Of a stretch of 64,000 nt of DNA, positions 34,480 through 43,121 are shown in pieces (the first letter of the stretch is position 1; each line of letters begins with the position of its first letter). Source of the DNA: Micromonospora olivasterospora (GTDB taxonomy: Bacteria > Actinomycetota > Actinomycetes > Mycobacteriales > Micromonosporaceae); contig NZ_VLKE01000001.1 of assembly GCF_007830265.1 (NCBI RefSeq), positions 496,001 to 560,000 on the forward strand, written 5' to 3'. The translations under genes were made by a program, and so were the position numbers. Under the pieces are notes generated by a model, which was not told the DNA's origin, did no database searches, and saw only the letters and a list, made by a program, of their open reading frames with translations.

Positions 34480-35580
34480 TCAGCGTGCGGCCGGCACCGC
34501 GGGCGGGCCGGCGGAGACGGGCGGGTCGGCGGAGGCGGGCGGGTCGGCGGAGGCGGGCGGGTCGACGGAGGCGGAGGGCCCGGGCACGCTGGGCCCGTCC
34601 CCGGCCGGTGTGCGGGCGGCCGGGTCGCGGCGGGCCCGCCGGGCGGCCCACCACCGCTCGCCCAGGCCGACGGCCAGGAACGTCATCCCCACGTACGCCC
34701 AACCGACCAGCACGTCGATGACGTAGTGCTCGCCGGAGTAGACCAGGGTGAACGTCATCGCCAGCGGGTACGCCAGCAGCAGCGGCCACCAGCGGCGGCG
34801 GGTGGCCCGCAGGAAGAACAGCACCACGAACAGCGCCCACGCGGTGTGCAGCGACGGCATGGCGGCCACCGGGTTGGAGGCGATCTGCCCGGCGTTGAGC
34901 AGGTTGCCCGCGCCGTGCATGCCGGACGCCTTCCAGCCCCGGGTGGAGATCCGGGCCACCTCGGTCAGCAGGCCGTTCTGCGCCGCCCACCAGGGCGGGG
35001 CGGCCGGGTAGAGGAAGTAGGTGGCCAGCCCGGCGGCGCAGAGGAACCCGAAGCGCCGCATGTACGCGACCCACCGCCCCCGGTCGCGCAGCCAGAGCAC
35101 CCCGGCGGCGGCGAGCGCCACCACGAAGTGCGAGAAGTAGACCCAGCTGGCGAGGACGTCCCACCAGTGCACCTGCGGCCGGTACAGGTGCTCCTGCAGC
35201 CAGATTGTCGGCACCTCGCCCCCGGTCGCCCAGCCGAACATGAACCGGTCGGCGACGATCAGCTCCAGCGCGTGCGGGGTGGCCCCGTTGTCGGCGAACC
35301 CCCGCGACAGGTTGTACACGGCGAGCAGCAGCACCACCGGCAGCCAGTCCCGGGCGAAGCGCAGGTGGCTGCGCCACGGGCGGTGGGAGTTCCAGGCGAC
35401 GGTGCCCGCCCAGATCCACAGGAACGCGTACGCCGGGTCCGTGGGCAGGCCGATGCCGAGCCAGCCGGCCACGAAGGCGACGGACCAGATCGACATGCCG
35501 ACCACGCGACGGCGGCCGCCGTCGGGGGGTGCGGGCGGTCCGGTCGGGGCGGGGGGCTGGGGGTCAGTCACGACGGCCAT
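34480..35580 (-). CDS. PAP2-type phosphatase/inositolphosphotransferase
   Basis: A 366-residue membrane protein with about six helices. The PAP2 signature appears as SLHTAW (in AAMPSLHTAWALF) and SGEHYVIDVLVGW, giving the catalytic His and Asp. The remaining sequence (YNLSRG, HWWDVLASWVYFSHF) matches the Aur1-like inositolphosphotransferase branch rather than simple phosphatases. It may act on isoprenyl or phospho-lipid substrates at the outer face. The C-terminal 60 residues are a soluble tail with an ADPPAS repeat (18-bp units). A TAACCT -10 on the minus strand at 35594-35589 supports the ATG at 35580 as a near-leaderless start. Confidence 0.85.
   Translation of the reverse strand: MAVVTDPQPPAPTGPPAPPDGGRRRVVGMSIWSVAFVAGWLGIGLPTDPAYAFLWIWAGTVAWNSHRPWRSHLRFARDWLPVVLLLAVYNLSRGFADNGATPHALELIVADRFMFGWATGGEVPTIWLQEHLYRPQVHWWDVLASWVYFSHFVVALAAAGVLWLRDRGRWVAYMRRFGFLCAAGLATYFLYPAAPPWWAAQNGLLTEVARISTRGWKASGMHGAGNLLNAGQIASNPVAAMPSLHTAWALFVVLFFLRATRRRWWPLLLAYPLAMTFTLVYSGEHYVIDVLVGWAYVGMTFLAVGLGERWWAARRARRDPAARTPAGDGPSVPGPSASVDPPASADPPASADPPVSAGPPAVPAAR
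34517..34570. repeat. 18-bp tandem repeat in the PAP2 gene tail
   Basis: Three 18-bp units (34517-34534, 34535-34552, 34553-34570) with few differences encode a six-residue Pro/Ala/Ser/Asp repeat in the soluble C-terminal tail. The unit length keeps the frame. Confidence 0.8.
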
Positions 35581-35628
35581 CGCCGTCCAGGTTAACGGCG
35601 GCGCCCCGAGCGGCCGACGGCGACCACC

Positions 35629-35634
35629 TAGGCT
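35629..35634 (+). promoter_or_regulatory. -10 element TAGGCT for a leaderless mRNA
   Basis: Counting seven bases from TAGGCT places transcription start exactly on the ATG at 35641. A GTG at 35635 would lie before the predicted start, so the ATG is preferred. Confidence 0.5.
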
Positions 35635-35640
35635 GTGGCC

Positions 35641-36096
35641 ATGCAGGAGCAGTCCGAGCAAACCCTCGCCCCCGGGCTGTCCGCCCGGGTCGAGCTGACC
35701 GTGACCGATGCCGACACCGCCCAGGCGGTCGGCTCCGGCGACGTGCCGGTGCTGGGTACGCCCCGGGTGCTCGCCCTGGCCGAGGCGGCGACGGTGGCGG
35801 CGACCGCGACCCGGGTGCCGCCCGGCCGGACCACCGTCGGGCTCCGCGTCGAGCTCGACCACCGCGCTCCCACGCCGGTCGGGCGTACGGTGGTGGCGTC
35901 CGCCCGGCTCGTCGAGGTCGACGGGCGGCGCCTGCGGTTCGAGGTGAGCGTCACCGACGGCGGCGAGACGGTCGCCCAGGGGCGGATCGAGCGGGTGCTG
36001 GTCGAGCGGCAGCGCTTCGTCGAGCGGGCCACCGGCGTACCCGCGACCCCGCGGGTCACGGGCGCCGGCGCGAGCGAGCCGGCGGTCGCGCCGTGA
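35641..36096 (+). CDS. Hot-dog thioesterase family protein (FlK-like)
   Basis: A 151-residue hot-dog fold protein resembling the fluoroacetyl-CoA thioesterase/FlK group. Landmarks are SGDVPVLGTPRVLALAEAA, the central helix that carries the catalytic region, and RVPPGRTTVGLRVELDHRA. Such enzymes hydrolyse acyl-CoAs in the cytoplasm; substrate unknown. It is the first gene of a two-gene unit: its TGA overlaps the GTG of the MBL hydrolase gene. Transcription looks leaderless (TAGGCT at 35629). Confidence 0.82.
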   Translation: MQEQSEQTLAPGLSARVELTVTDADTAQAVGSGDVPVLGTPRVLALAEAATVAATATRVPPGRTTVGLRVELDHRAPTPVGRTVVASARLVEVDGRRLRFEVSVTDGGETVAQGRIERVLVERQRFVERATGVPATPRVTGAGASEPAVAP

Positions 36097-36923
36097 GCCT
36101 GCGCTTCGTCGAGGTCGCCGACCGGGTGTACGTGCTGCGGGAGCCGCTGCTCGACGTCAACGTCACGCTCGTCGTCGGCGACGGCGGGGCGCTGGTGGTG
36201 GACACGCTCTCCACCGCCGGGCAGGCCGCCGAGCTGGCCGCCGCCGCCCGCGCGGTCACCCCGCACCCATTGACGGTGGTGAACACCCACCACCACTTCG
36301 ACCACTGCTTCGGCAACGCCACCCTCGCCGCCGACCCCGCCCGCCCCGTGTACGCGCACGAGGCAGCCGCCGCCTGGCTGCGCGAGCGCCCCGACGAGCT
36401 GCGCCGGGCCGCGGTGGAGGAGGTGCGCGACGGGCGGCCCGAGCTGGCCGCCGAGCTGGCGGAAACGACGCTGCTGGCCCCGACGCACACCGTGCGCCTG
36501 GAGACGACGCTGGACGTCGGGGGGCGCCGGGTGGTGCTGCGCCACCCCGGCCACGGGCACACCGACGCCGACCTGGTCGTACACGTGCCGGACGCCGACG
36601 TGCTGGTCGCCGGGGACCTGGTCGAGGAGAGCGGGCCCCCGGCGTTCGAGGAGTCGTACCCGCTCCAGTGGCCGGACGCGGTCGCGGACCTGCTCCGGCT
36701 GACGGGGCCCGGCACCGTCGTCGTGCCCGGGCACGGCGAGCTGGTCGAACCGGAGTTCGTCCGGGCCCAGCACGCGCAGCTGGCCGAGCTGGCGTGGCTG
36801 ATCCGGGCCGGCCACACCGCCGGCGCCCCGCCGGAGCGGATAGCGGCCGAGGCACCCTTCGGCGCCCGCGCCGCCCTCACGGCCGCCCGCCGCGGCTACG
36901 CGGAGCTCACCGGCACGGCGTGA
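36093..36923 (+). CDS. MBL-fold metallo-hydrolase
   Basis: A 276-residue metallo-beta-lactamase fold protein. Metal ligands: HHHFDH in VNTHHHFDHCFGN, His in LRHPGHGHTDADLVVH, Asp in VLVAGDLVEE and His in VVPGHGELV. The set fits a binuclear zinc hydrolase of the glyoxalase II/SoxH-like group. It is translationally coupled to the thioesterase gene by a GTGA overlap, suggesting that both act on the same thioester or detoxification pathway. It is cytoplasmic, without a signal peptide. Substrate not predictable. Confidence 0.9.
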   Translation: MSLRFVEVADRVYVLREPLLDVNVTLVVGDGGALVVDTLSTAGQAAELAAAARAVTPHPLTVVNTHHHFDHCFGNATLAADPARPVYAHEAAAAWLRERPDELRRAAVEEVRDGRPELAAELAETTLLAPTHTVRLETTLDVGGRRVVLRHPGHGHTDADLVVHVPDADVLVAGDLVEESGPPAFEESYPLQWPDAVADLLRLTGPGTVVVPGHGELVEPEFVRAQHAQLAELAWLIRAGHTAGAPPERIAAEAPFGARAALTAARRGYAELTGTA

Positions 36924-36998
36924 CCCACGGACGGACGGGCGGGCGGGCGGGCGGGCGAGAACATCGCCCGCGCCTTGCGCCGGCAGGCCCTGGCCGGG

Positions 36999-37226
36999 TC
37001 AGTCTTCCGGTCGCTCGGTGACGAACACGCCGACGCCGTGCACCCCTTCGACCAGTCCCTGTGTCTGAAGGACGAGAATCGCCTGTCGCACGACGGTCTG
37101 CGACACGCCGTGCTCCTGTTTGAGCTGCGCGGTCGACGGCAGCTTCGCTCCCGGCGCCAGCTCACCCGACTCGATCCGCTCACGGATGTAGTCGGCGAGC
37201 TGCGCCCACTTCGCCTTGGCGGGCAT
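36999..37226 (-). CDS. GntR-type regulator consisting only of the DNA-binding domain
   Basis: A 75-residue protein that is just the GntR winged helix: LADYIRERIESGELAPGAKL, then PSTAQLKQEHGVSQTVVRQA and the wing LVEGVHGVGVFV. No effector-binding domain follows, so it is not an ordinary sugar or amino-acid sensor. It starts at an ATG at 37226 facing a 324-bp control region with an 8-bp inverted repeat and TTGTACAA. It probably regulates itself and the three small + strand genes at 37551-38441. Such solo GntR genes with small Cys-rich partners recur in Micromonosporaceae genomes as I recall them. Confidence 0.85.
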   Translation of the reverse strand: MPAKAKWAQLADYIRERIESGELAPGAKLPSTAQLKQEHGVSQTVVRQAILVLQTQGLVEGVHGVGVFVTERPED

Positions 37227-37231
37227 TCACA

Positions 37232-37351
37232 CTCCCAGGTCTGCACCGCCATTCGACCATGAACTACTAGCCACAACAAGTAGTTCCAACCGCGCCTTGC
37301 TTTGTACAACATGGTGTGTAAAGCTCTTCGTGGCCAGCTCCCAGGTCTGCA
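37232..37351. promoter_or_regulatory. Control region of the GntR cassette
   Basis: This AT-richer stretch between the GntR gene and the small-ORF cassette holds three signals. A 14-bp direct repeat CTCCCAGGTCTGCA occurs at 37232-37245 and 37338-37351. A perfect inverted repeat GAACTACT/AGTAGTTC lies at 37261-37268 and 37279-37286 with a 10-bp spacer. The palindrome TTGTACAA is at 37302-37309. They are candidate sites for the GntR protein and for the divergent promoters. The remaining sequence to 37550 shows nothing clear. Confidence 0.5.
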
Positions 37352-37550
37352 AACCACGGGCTGGTTGTCCCTCAAGGCGCACCCGGTCGACCACTCCCCG
37401 GCGGTCGACCGGGTGCTGGATCATGCCCCGCCGCCGTCGGCAGGGGCGCAGTAAGCAGGCCCGGGGTGGGTGCCGGGCTCCAGCCGCCCGCGCAACGGAC
37501 TGTCCCCGCCCGCTCCGGCGCCGCTACACCCAGCGAAGAAGGGCTTGAAG

Positions 37551-37847
37551 GTGCAGACGACCGTCGACCGTCCCGTGGACGCGGTGGAGAAGGTGCTCGG
37601 CGAGGTGCCGGTACCGCCGTACGTGACGCAGCAGCACGTCCAGCTCGCCATGCGGGCCGTGCTGCAACACGGCCCCGAATCGTGGCCGACCGGGCCGCTG
37701 TGCCGCAGCGACCTCACCCCGTACCCCTGCCGCCTGCACCGCTGGGGACGAGCCGTGCTGCGTACAAGAGGCATGACCGACCGGGCCGTCGACGACCTGA
37801 TCGCCCGCGCCGAACGGCCGGCGCGCGTACCCGACGGGCGGCGCTGA
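37551..37847 (+). CDS. Small hypothetical protein of the GntR cassette
   Basis: A 98-residue protein starting at a GTG with AAGGG upstream. The N-terminus is QTTVDRPVDAVEKVLGEVPV; it then has a helical part with YVTQQHVQLAMRAVLQHG and a Cys pair (LCRSDLTPYPC) that could bind metal. A basic C-terminus ends PDGRR. I do not recognise the family. Its TGA is one base before the next ATG, so it begins a tight three-gene unit. Likely a cytosolic accessory factor; function unknown. Confidence 0.6.
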   Translation: MQTTVDRPVDAVEKVLGEVPVPPYVTQQHVQLAMRAVLQHGPESWPTGPLCRSDLTPYPCRLHRWGRAVLRTRGMTDRAVDDLIARAERPARVPDGRR

Positions 37848-37848
37848 G

Positions 37849-38157
37849 ATGTGGCCACGCCGGCGGCGAAACGCCCAGCCGATCCCCCTCGCCCCGCGCC
37901 ACCGGCCCACCTGGCGCCGCTGGCGGCGCTGGTGCACCTGCGGCCTACGCTGGACCACCTGCCCCGACCGCCACACACCCGTACCCACCGAGCCCAACGC
38001 CTACGGAGCTGCCCCATCCATGCGCCCGGGCCACCGGGCCGCCCCGGCGCGGAACAGCCGGTGGTGCGACGAGGTGACCCGCGCCAACCCCCAGGTCGGC
38101 CGGGCCGGCCGCCTCACCCCCGCCCAGACCTGGCGGGCCAACGGCGGCCACTGGTGA
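37849..38157 (+). CDS. Small Arg/Trp-rich hypothetical protein
   Basis: A 102-residue very basic protein. The N-terminus has Arg clusters (MWPRRRRN, then TWRRWRRW) and a possible Cys site CTCGLRWTTC. The rest is Pro/Asn-rich and ends LTPAQTWRANGGHW. It starts right after the preceding stop and its TGA overlaps the next GTG, so all three genes of the cassette are coupled. Composition hints at nucleic-acid binding or a zinc ribbon. No family recognised. Confidence 0.55.
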   Translation: MWPRRRRNAQPIPLAPRHRPTWRRWRRWCTCGLRWTTCPDRHTPVPTEPNAYGAAPSMRPGHRAAPARNSRWCDEVTRANPQVGRAGRLTPAQTWRANGGHW

Positions 38158-38441
38158 CCCCACCACGCCCCCACCTACCCATCCGGCCACTGTGGCTGTG
38201 CCGCGCCTGCGCCGCACCCTGGCCCTGCGCCACCGCCCGACTCACCCTCCGCCACGAGTACACCCACGACCGCGTCGCCCTGCTCGTCTACCTCGGCGGG
38301 CAACTCCACGACGCCGCAGACGACCTCTACCGACTCAACCCGCACGACGGACCGGAACCCCGGCAACTCTTCGACCGGTTCCTGGGCTGGGCGCTCATCC
38401 GCGGGGCAGCCGGCGACGACCGAACCCGGATCAGTCCGTGA
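38154..38441 (+). CDS. Small Cys-motif protein (often mislabelled flavin reductase)
   Basis: A 95-residue protein beginning at a GTG that overlaps the previous stop. Near the N-terminus LWLCRACAAPWPCATARL is a compact Cys cluster (C-x2-C-x4-C), a likely zinc site. A helical part follows (ALLVYLGGQLHDAADDLYRLN, then LFDRFLGWAL). Relatives I remember in Micromonospora and Streptomyces carry the name flavin reductase without support. It ends 11 bp inside the 3' end of the convergent PfkB gene. Probably regulatory or structural; function unknown. Confidence 0.6.
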   Translation: MTPPRPHLPIRPLWLCRACAAPWPCATARLTLRHEYTHDRVALLVYLGGQLHDAADDLYRLNPHDGPEPRQLFDRFLGWALIRGAAGDDRTRISP

Positions 38442-39366
38442 AGCGGCAGAGGACCTCGGCGCGGGTCGGCATGGCGGTCGCGCCGCCCGGGGACTCGCAG
38501 ACCAGCCCGGCGACCCGCAGCGCGAACGCCACCCGCCGGTGCCAGTCGGCGGGCTCGGTGGGCTCCCCGTCGACGAGCAGCTCGGCGATGAGGGCCCCCA
38601 TCACCGAGTCGCCCGCACCCGTGGCGTCGACCGCGCGGACCTTCGGCGCGGGTACGCGTACCGGATCGCCGTCGGCCGCGGCGACCACCGCGCCGTCCGG
38701 GCCGAGGGTGACCACGACGGTCGCCGCCCCCAACTCCCGCAGGTACGCCGCGACCCCCTCGACCGGCTCGCCGGGGTAGAGCAGCTTCGCGTCGGCCGCG
38801 CTGAGCTTGACCAGGTGCGCGGAGGCGGCGAACTCCGCCACCGTCTCCCGCAGCCCGGCCAGCGCGCCCGGTCCGTCGAGCAGCCGGGGCCGGACGTTCG
38901 GGTCGAACACCCGCAGCGCGCCGGCGGCGGCCCAGGCCCGCCGCGCGGCGGCCAGCACGGCCGGGCAGAGCAGCACGACGGACCCGCAGTAGAGCACGTC
39001 GGCGCCCTCGACCAGGCCGACGTCCAGGTCGTCGGCGGTGAGCAGGCCGTACGAGGGCGGCTCACCGTAGAAGCAGAACTCGGGCTCGGCGCCGGAGTGG
39101 GTGGCCACGGCCAGCGCGGTCGGCACGGGGGCGGTGACCGCCCCGTCCAGCCCGACGCCCGCCGCCCCGAGAAAGGCCCGGATCCGGCCGGCGAGCACGT
39201 CGTCGCCGAGCGAGCCGACGAACTGCACCCGCCCGCCGAGCCGGGCCACCGCGACGGCGACGTTGAGCGGCCCGCCGCCGATCGCCTGCCGGAAGACGGG
39301 CGCGCCCTCGCACTCCGCGTCGAGCAGGTCGACCAGTGCCTCGCCGAGCACCACCGCGTATCCCAT
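38431..39366 (-). CDS. PfkB-family carbohydrate kinase (fructokinase-like)
   Basis: A 311-residue ribokinase-fold sugar kinase. The N-terminus GEALVDLLDAECEG and GGGPLNVAVAVARLG form the sugar site. The second PfkB signature DATGAGDSVMGAL supplies the catalytic Asp and the anion hole. The order matches bacterial fructokinases, but other sugars remain possible. It lies 17 bp downstream of asnB on the same strand, so it may be expressed from the same transcript. Its 3' end overlaps the last small gene of the GntR cassette tail to tail. Confidence 0.9.
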   Translation of the reverse strand: MGYAVVLGEALVDLLDAECEGAPVFRQAIGGGPLNVAVAVARLGGRVQFVGSLGDDVLAGRIRAFLGAAGVGLDGAVTAPVPTALAVATHSGAEPEFCFYGEPPSYGLLTADDLDVGLVEGADVLYCGSVVLLCPAVLAAARRAWAAAGALRVFDPNVRPRLLDGPGALAGLRETVAEFAASAHLVKLSAADAKLLYPGEPVEGVAAYLRELGAATVVVTLGPDGAVVAAADGDPVRVPAPKVRAVDATGAGDSVMGALIAELLVDGEPTEPADWHRRVAFALRVAGLVCESPGGATAMPTRAEVLCRFTD

Positions 39367-39383
39367 GGCCCGCGCCTACCCGC

Positions 39384-41345
39384 TCAGCGGACCATGGAGC
39401 CGACGACGGGCTTGGTGAGCAGCGCGGACTGGTTGCGCTGGATGCCCGGGTCGAGCGTCTTGGCGACGAAGATCGCGTGCCAGATGCAGAAGATCAGCAC
39501 CGTCCACACCTTGCGGGAGTGGTCGGCCTCCTCCCGCTTGTGCTCCTCCAACAGCCGCAGCACGTACGACAGGTCGATCAGCTCGCCCGCGCCGGAGTTG
39601 GACAGCACCCAGCGGGCCCACTCGTACATCTCGCCCCGCAGCCAGACCCGGGTGGGGGTCGGGAAGCCGAGCTTGCGGCGGTTGACGATGGCCGGGGGCA
39701 CCACGCCCTGCAGCGCCTGGCGCATCGCGTACTTGGTGGCGTCCGAGCGCGGGGGCAGCTTCAGGTCCACCGGAATGGTGGCCGCCACTTCGAACACCTC
39801 GCGGTCCAGGAACGGCACCCGGACCTCCAGCGAGTGCGCCATCGAGATCCGGTCGGCCTTGACCAGGATGTCGCCCCGCAGCCAGGTGTACAGGTCGACG
39901 TACTGCATCTTGGTGACGTCGTCCAGCTCGGTGCACTCGGCGTAGATGGGGGCGGTGACGTCGGTGTAGCGCACCGAGGGGTCGTAACGGCGCAGCAGGT
40001 GCTGCTTCTCCTCCTCGGTGAACATCCGGGCGTTGCCGTAGTAGCGCTGCTCGATCGGGGTGGTGCCGCGCTCCAGGAAGCTCTTGCCCTTGACCCCCTG
40101 CGGGATCGCCTTCGACACCGCCCGCAGGCCCTTCTGCACGCCGCCGGGCAGGCTGTTGACGCTGTTCAGCGACAGCGGCTCCCGGTAGATCGTGTACCCG
40201 CCGAAGAACTCGTCGGCGCCCTCGCCGGACAGGACGACGGTGACGTGCTCGGCGGCCTTCTTCGCCACGAAGTACAGCGGCACCAGCGCCGGGTCGGCCA
40301 CCGGGTCGTCCAGGTGCCAGACGATCTTCGGCAACGCCTCGATCATGTCCTGCGGACCGATCTTCGTCGGGATGGTGGTCACGTCGAGGTGCCGGGCCGA
40401 GTCCTGGGCGACGTCGATCTCCGAGTACCCGGGCACGTCGTAGCCGACCGTGAAGGTGAGGATGTTCGGGTTGAACTCGCGGGCGAGGGCGACCACGGCG
40501 GTCGAGTCGATGCCGCTGGACAGGAACGAGCCGACCGGCACGTCCGAGCGCATGTGCATCCGGACGCTCTCCCGCAGCGTCTCCCGGATGTGGTGGTAGA
40601 GCCGCTGCTCGTCGCTGACCGGGGTGGGCCGGAACACCGGCCGGTACCACCGGCGCACCTCGATCCGGCCGCCCGGGGTCCAGGTCAGGTACTCCCCGGA
40701 GCCGATCCGGTTGATCCCCCGGTGCAGCGTGCCGGGCTCCGGGACGTACTGCAGGGTCAGGTAGTGGCTCAGGTTCGCGGTGTCGATCCCCGCGTCGCCC
40801 TGGTACGCCGACTGCGCGAACGGCAGCAGCGCCTTCTTCTCCGAGGCGAGGTAGAGCCCGTCGGCCGTCTCCAGGTAGTGCATCGGCTTGATGCCGAAGT
40901 AGTCGCGGGCGCCGAACGCGCGGCGCTCCTGGCGGTCCCAGATGACGAAGGAGAACATGCCGCGCAGCCGGTTCAGCACCTGCGGGCCCCAGTAGTGGTA
41001 GCCGGCGACGATCACCTCGCCATCGCCCGCCGTGGCGAACTGGGCGCCGAAGTTGCGCGCCAACTCCTCGCGCAGCTCGATGTAGTTGTAGATCTCGCCG
41101 TTGAAGGTGAGCAGATAGCGCCCGCCCGCGTACGGCAGCGGCTCGTGGCTGGACGCCACATCGATGATCGCCAGGCGCTTGTGACCGAACACCGCGTCCG
41201 CGTAGTGGCCGGTGGCGTCACCGACCACCTCGACCCCTGTCTCGTCCGGTCCGCGGTGGTGCAGGCATTCCAGCGCCCCCGCGATGTGGTCGCGGTGGGC
41301 GGCGGCGTTGCCGTTCGCGCTGAAGAAGGCCAGGAGTCCGCACAT
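39384..41345 (-). CDS. asnB: Asparagine synthase (glutamine-hydrolysing)
   Basis: A 653-residue class II amidotransferase. The start at 41345 is fixed by function: Cys2 in MCGLLAFF must become the N-terminal nucleophile of the glutaminase domain, which continues with HHRGPDETG, RLAIID and TFNGEIYNY. The synthetase domain has the ATP loop FLSSGIDSTAVV, then EGADEFFGGY and ISMAHSLEVRVPFLD. An ATG at 41354 would leave three extra residues. It makes asparagine from aspartate with glutamine and ATP, or amidates another carboxylate. It is followed by a PfkB kinase gene after 17 bp. Confidence 0.92.
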   Translation of the reverse strand: MCGLLAFFSANGNAAAHRDHIAGALECLHHRGPDETGVEVVGDATGHYADAVFGHKRLAIIDVASSHEPLPYAGGRYLLTFNGEIYNYIELREELARNFGAQFATAGDGEVIVAGYHYWGPQVLNRLRGMFSFVIWDRQERRAFGARDYFGIKPMHYLETADGLYLASEKKALLPFAQSAYQGDAGIDTANLSHYLTLQYVPEPGTLHRGINRIGSGEYLTWTPGGRIEVRRWYRPVFRPTPVSDEQRLYHHIRETLRESVRMHMRSDVPVGSFLSSGIDSTAVVALAREFNPNILTFTVGYDVPGYSEIDVAQDSARHLDVTTIPTKIGPQDMIEALPKIVWHLDDPVADPALVPLYFVAKKAAEHVTVVLSGEGADEFFGGYTIYREPLSLNSVNSLPGGVQKGLRAVSKAIPQGVKGKSFLERGTTPIEQRYYGNARMFTEEEKQHLLRRYDPSVRYTDVTAPIYAECTELDDVTKMQYVDLYTWLRGDILVKADRISMAHSLEVRVPFLDREVFEVAATIPVDLKLPPRSDATKYAMRQALQGVVPPAIVNRRKLGFPTPTRVWLRGEMYEWARWVLSNSGAGELIDLSYVLRLLEEHKREEADHSRKVWTVLIFCIWHAIFVAKTLDPGIQRNQSALLTKPVVGSMVR

Positions 41346-41476
41346 GGTGGTCATCTTTCCACGCGATCCGAGCGGGCGTCGCGGCACCGCGCCTCCGCGC
41401 CCTCGCACCGCGGGGCTCCGCACGGCGGTACGCGCGGGGTACCGTCTGCACCAGCGAGAGGCGGAGGGAGCGGATC

Positions 41477-43105
41477 ATGACCGAGCAGCGGACGGATGGC
41501 CAGCCTGCGGACGGCACCGAGTCGCATGACCACGACTTCCCGGAGGCGTTCCTGGCCTTCATGCGCCAGGGGTGGCGGGACACCACGCTGCCGGTCGGCC
41601 CGCGGGTGGAGGTGCCGAACCACGCCAAGCGGCGGGCCGCGCTCTCCGCGGCCTTCCCGGGCGAGACGCTGGTGATCCCCGGCGGCGGCGAGAAAGTACG
41701 CGCCAACGACACGGAGTTCCGGTTCCGCCCCGGCAGCGACTTCGTCTACCTGACCGGCGACCACGCGCCGGACAGCGTGCTCGTGATGCGCCCGAACGGC
41801 TCGGGGCACGACGCCACGCTCTACATGCGGCCCCGGGCCTCGCGGGAGACCGACGAGTTCTTCCGCAGCCGGCACGGCGAGCTGTGGGTCGGCCGCCGGC
41901 ACACCCTCGCCGAGAAGTCGACGGAGCTGGGCCTGCCCACGGCCGAGCTGGCCGAGCTGGAGCCCGCGCTGGCCGACCTCGCGCCGGGGCGCACCCGCGT
42001 GCTGCGGGGCTTCGACCGCCACGTCGACGCGGCCGTGCGGCCGTACGACGGGCCGCGGGAGCAGGGCCAGCCGGGCCGGGACCGGGAGCTGGCGACCGCG
42101 ATCGCCGAGCTGAAGCTGATCAAGGACGAGTGGGAGATCGCCCAGCTCCAGGACGCGGTCGACGCCACCGTACGCGGCTTCGAGGACGTGGCCCGGGTGC
42201 TGCCGGCCGACCGCGCCGTCTCGGAGCGGCTGCTGGAGGGGATCTTCGCGCTGCGCGCCCGGCACGACGGCAACGACGTCGGCTACGGCTCGATCGTCGG
42301 CGCCGGCGAGCACGCCACGATCCTGCACTGGGTGCACAACCACGGCGTCACCCGCCCGGGCGAGCTGCTGCTGATGGACATGGGCGTGGAGAACCGCAAC
42401 CTCTACACCGCCGACGTCACCCGCGTGCTCCCCGTCGACGGCCGGTTCACCCCGCTGCAGCGCCAGGTCTACGACATCGTGTACGCCTCGCAGCAGGCCG
42501 GCATCGACTTCATCAAGCCCGGGGTGAAGTTTAAGGACGTGCACCTGACCTGCATGCGGGTGCTCGCCGAGGGGCTGCACGACCTGGGCCTGCTGCCGGT
42601 GAGCGTCGACGAGGCGATGGACGAGAAGTCGACGGTCTACCGCCGGTGGACGCTGCACGGCTTCGGGCACATGCTCGGCATCGACGTACACGACTGCTCG
42701 AACGCCCGCAAGGAGATGTACCGGGAGGGCGTGCTGGGCGAGGGCTACGTGCTCACCGTCGAGCCGGGCCTGTACTTCCAGCCCGAGGACGACCTGGTCC
42801 CCGAGGAACTGCGCGGCGTCGGCATCCGGATCGAGGACGACGTGCTGGTCACCGCGACCGGCGCGGTCAACCTCTCGGCGGGCCTGCCGCGGCGCGCCGA
42901 CGAGGTGGAGACCTGGCTGGCCGAGCAGCGTGAGGCGGGCCCCGCCTGCCCGGCTGATCCTCCGGTACGACCACGCGGCGGGCCCCGCCGCCGGTGCGCG
43001 ACGACGCTGTCGCCGACGCGCCGGTGGCGGGGCCCGTCTCCGTTTCGGGCGCCCCGGCCGCCGGGGCGCCCTCTTCCGTCCCTCCCGCCGGGCCGGGGCC
43101 CATGA
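41477..43105 (+). CDS. Xaa-Pro aminopeptidase (aminopeptidase P), 3' end apparently frameshifted
   Basis: A pita-bread metallopeptidase that removes residues before proline. Metal ligands appear in order: Asp in LLMDMGVE, Asp in TADVTRVLP, His in HGFGHMLGIDVHD, Glu in TVEPGLYFQ and Glu in IRIEDDVLV. The ATG at 41477 has GGAGGGAG upstream. The family ends just after ETWLAEQR. Here the frame continues 60 residues of Pro/Arg-rich sequence through terminator-like hairpins. In the +1 frame the end would be GPRLPG with a TGA at 42955-42957. One lost base near 42930 explains this. It is divergent from asnB. Confidence 0.88.
   Translation: MTEQRTDGQPADGTESHDHDFPEAFLAFMRQGWRDTTLPVGPRVEVPNHAKRRAALSAAFPGETLVIPGGGEKVRANDTEFRFRPGSDFVYLTGDHAPDSVLVMRPNGSGHDATLYMRPRASRETDEFFRSRHGELWVGRRHTLAEKSTELGLPTAELAELEPALADLAPGRTRVLRGFDRHVDAAVRPYDGPREQGQPGRDRELATAIAELKLIKDEWEIAQLQDAVDATVRGFEDVARVLPADRAVSERLLEGIFALRARHDGNDVGYGSIVGAGEHATILHWVHNHGVTRPGELLLMDMGVENRNLYTADVTRVLPVDGRFTPLQRQVYDIVYASQQAGIDFIKPGVKFKDVHLTCMRVLAEGLHDLGLLPVSVDEAMDEKSTVYRRWTLHGFGHMLGIDVHDCSNARKEMYREGVLGEGYVLTVEPGLYFQPEDDLVPEELRGVGIRIEDDVLVTATGAVNLSAGLPRRADEVETWLAEQREAGPACPADPPVRPRGGPRRRCATTLSPTRRWRGPSPFRAPRPPGRPLPSLPPGRGP
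43047..43071. terminator. Terminator hairpin after the aminopeptidase gene
   Basis: A perfect 11-bp stem GGGCGCCCCGG/CCGGGGCGCCC with a 3-base loop is followed by CTCTTCC. A second long imperfect hairpin lies just before it (about 42972-43038). Both fall inside the extended frame of the aminopeptidase gene, which supports a true coding end near 42957. Confidence 0.6.
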
Positions 43106-43121
43106 TCCACTCCACGTCCCC

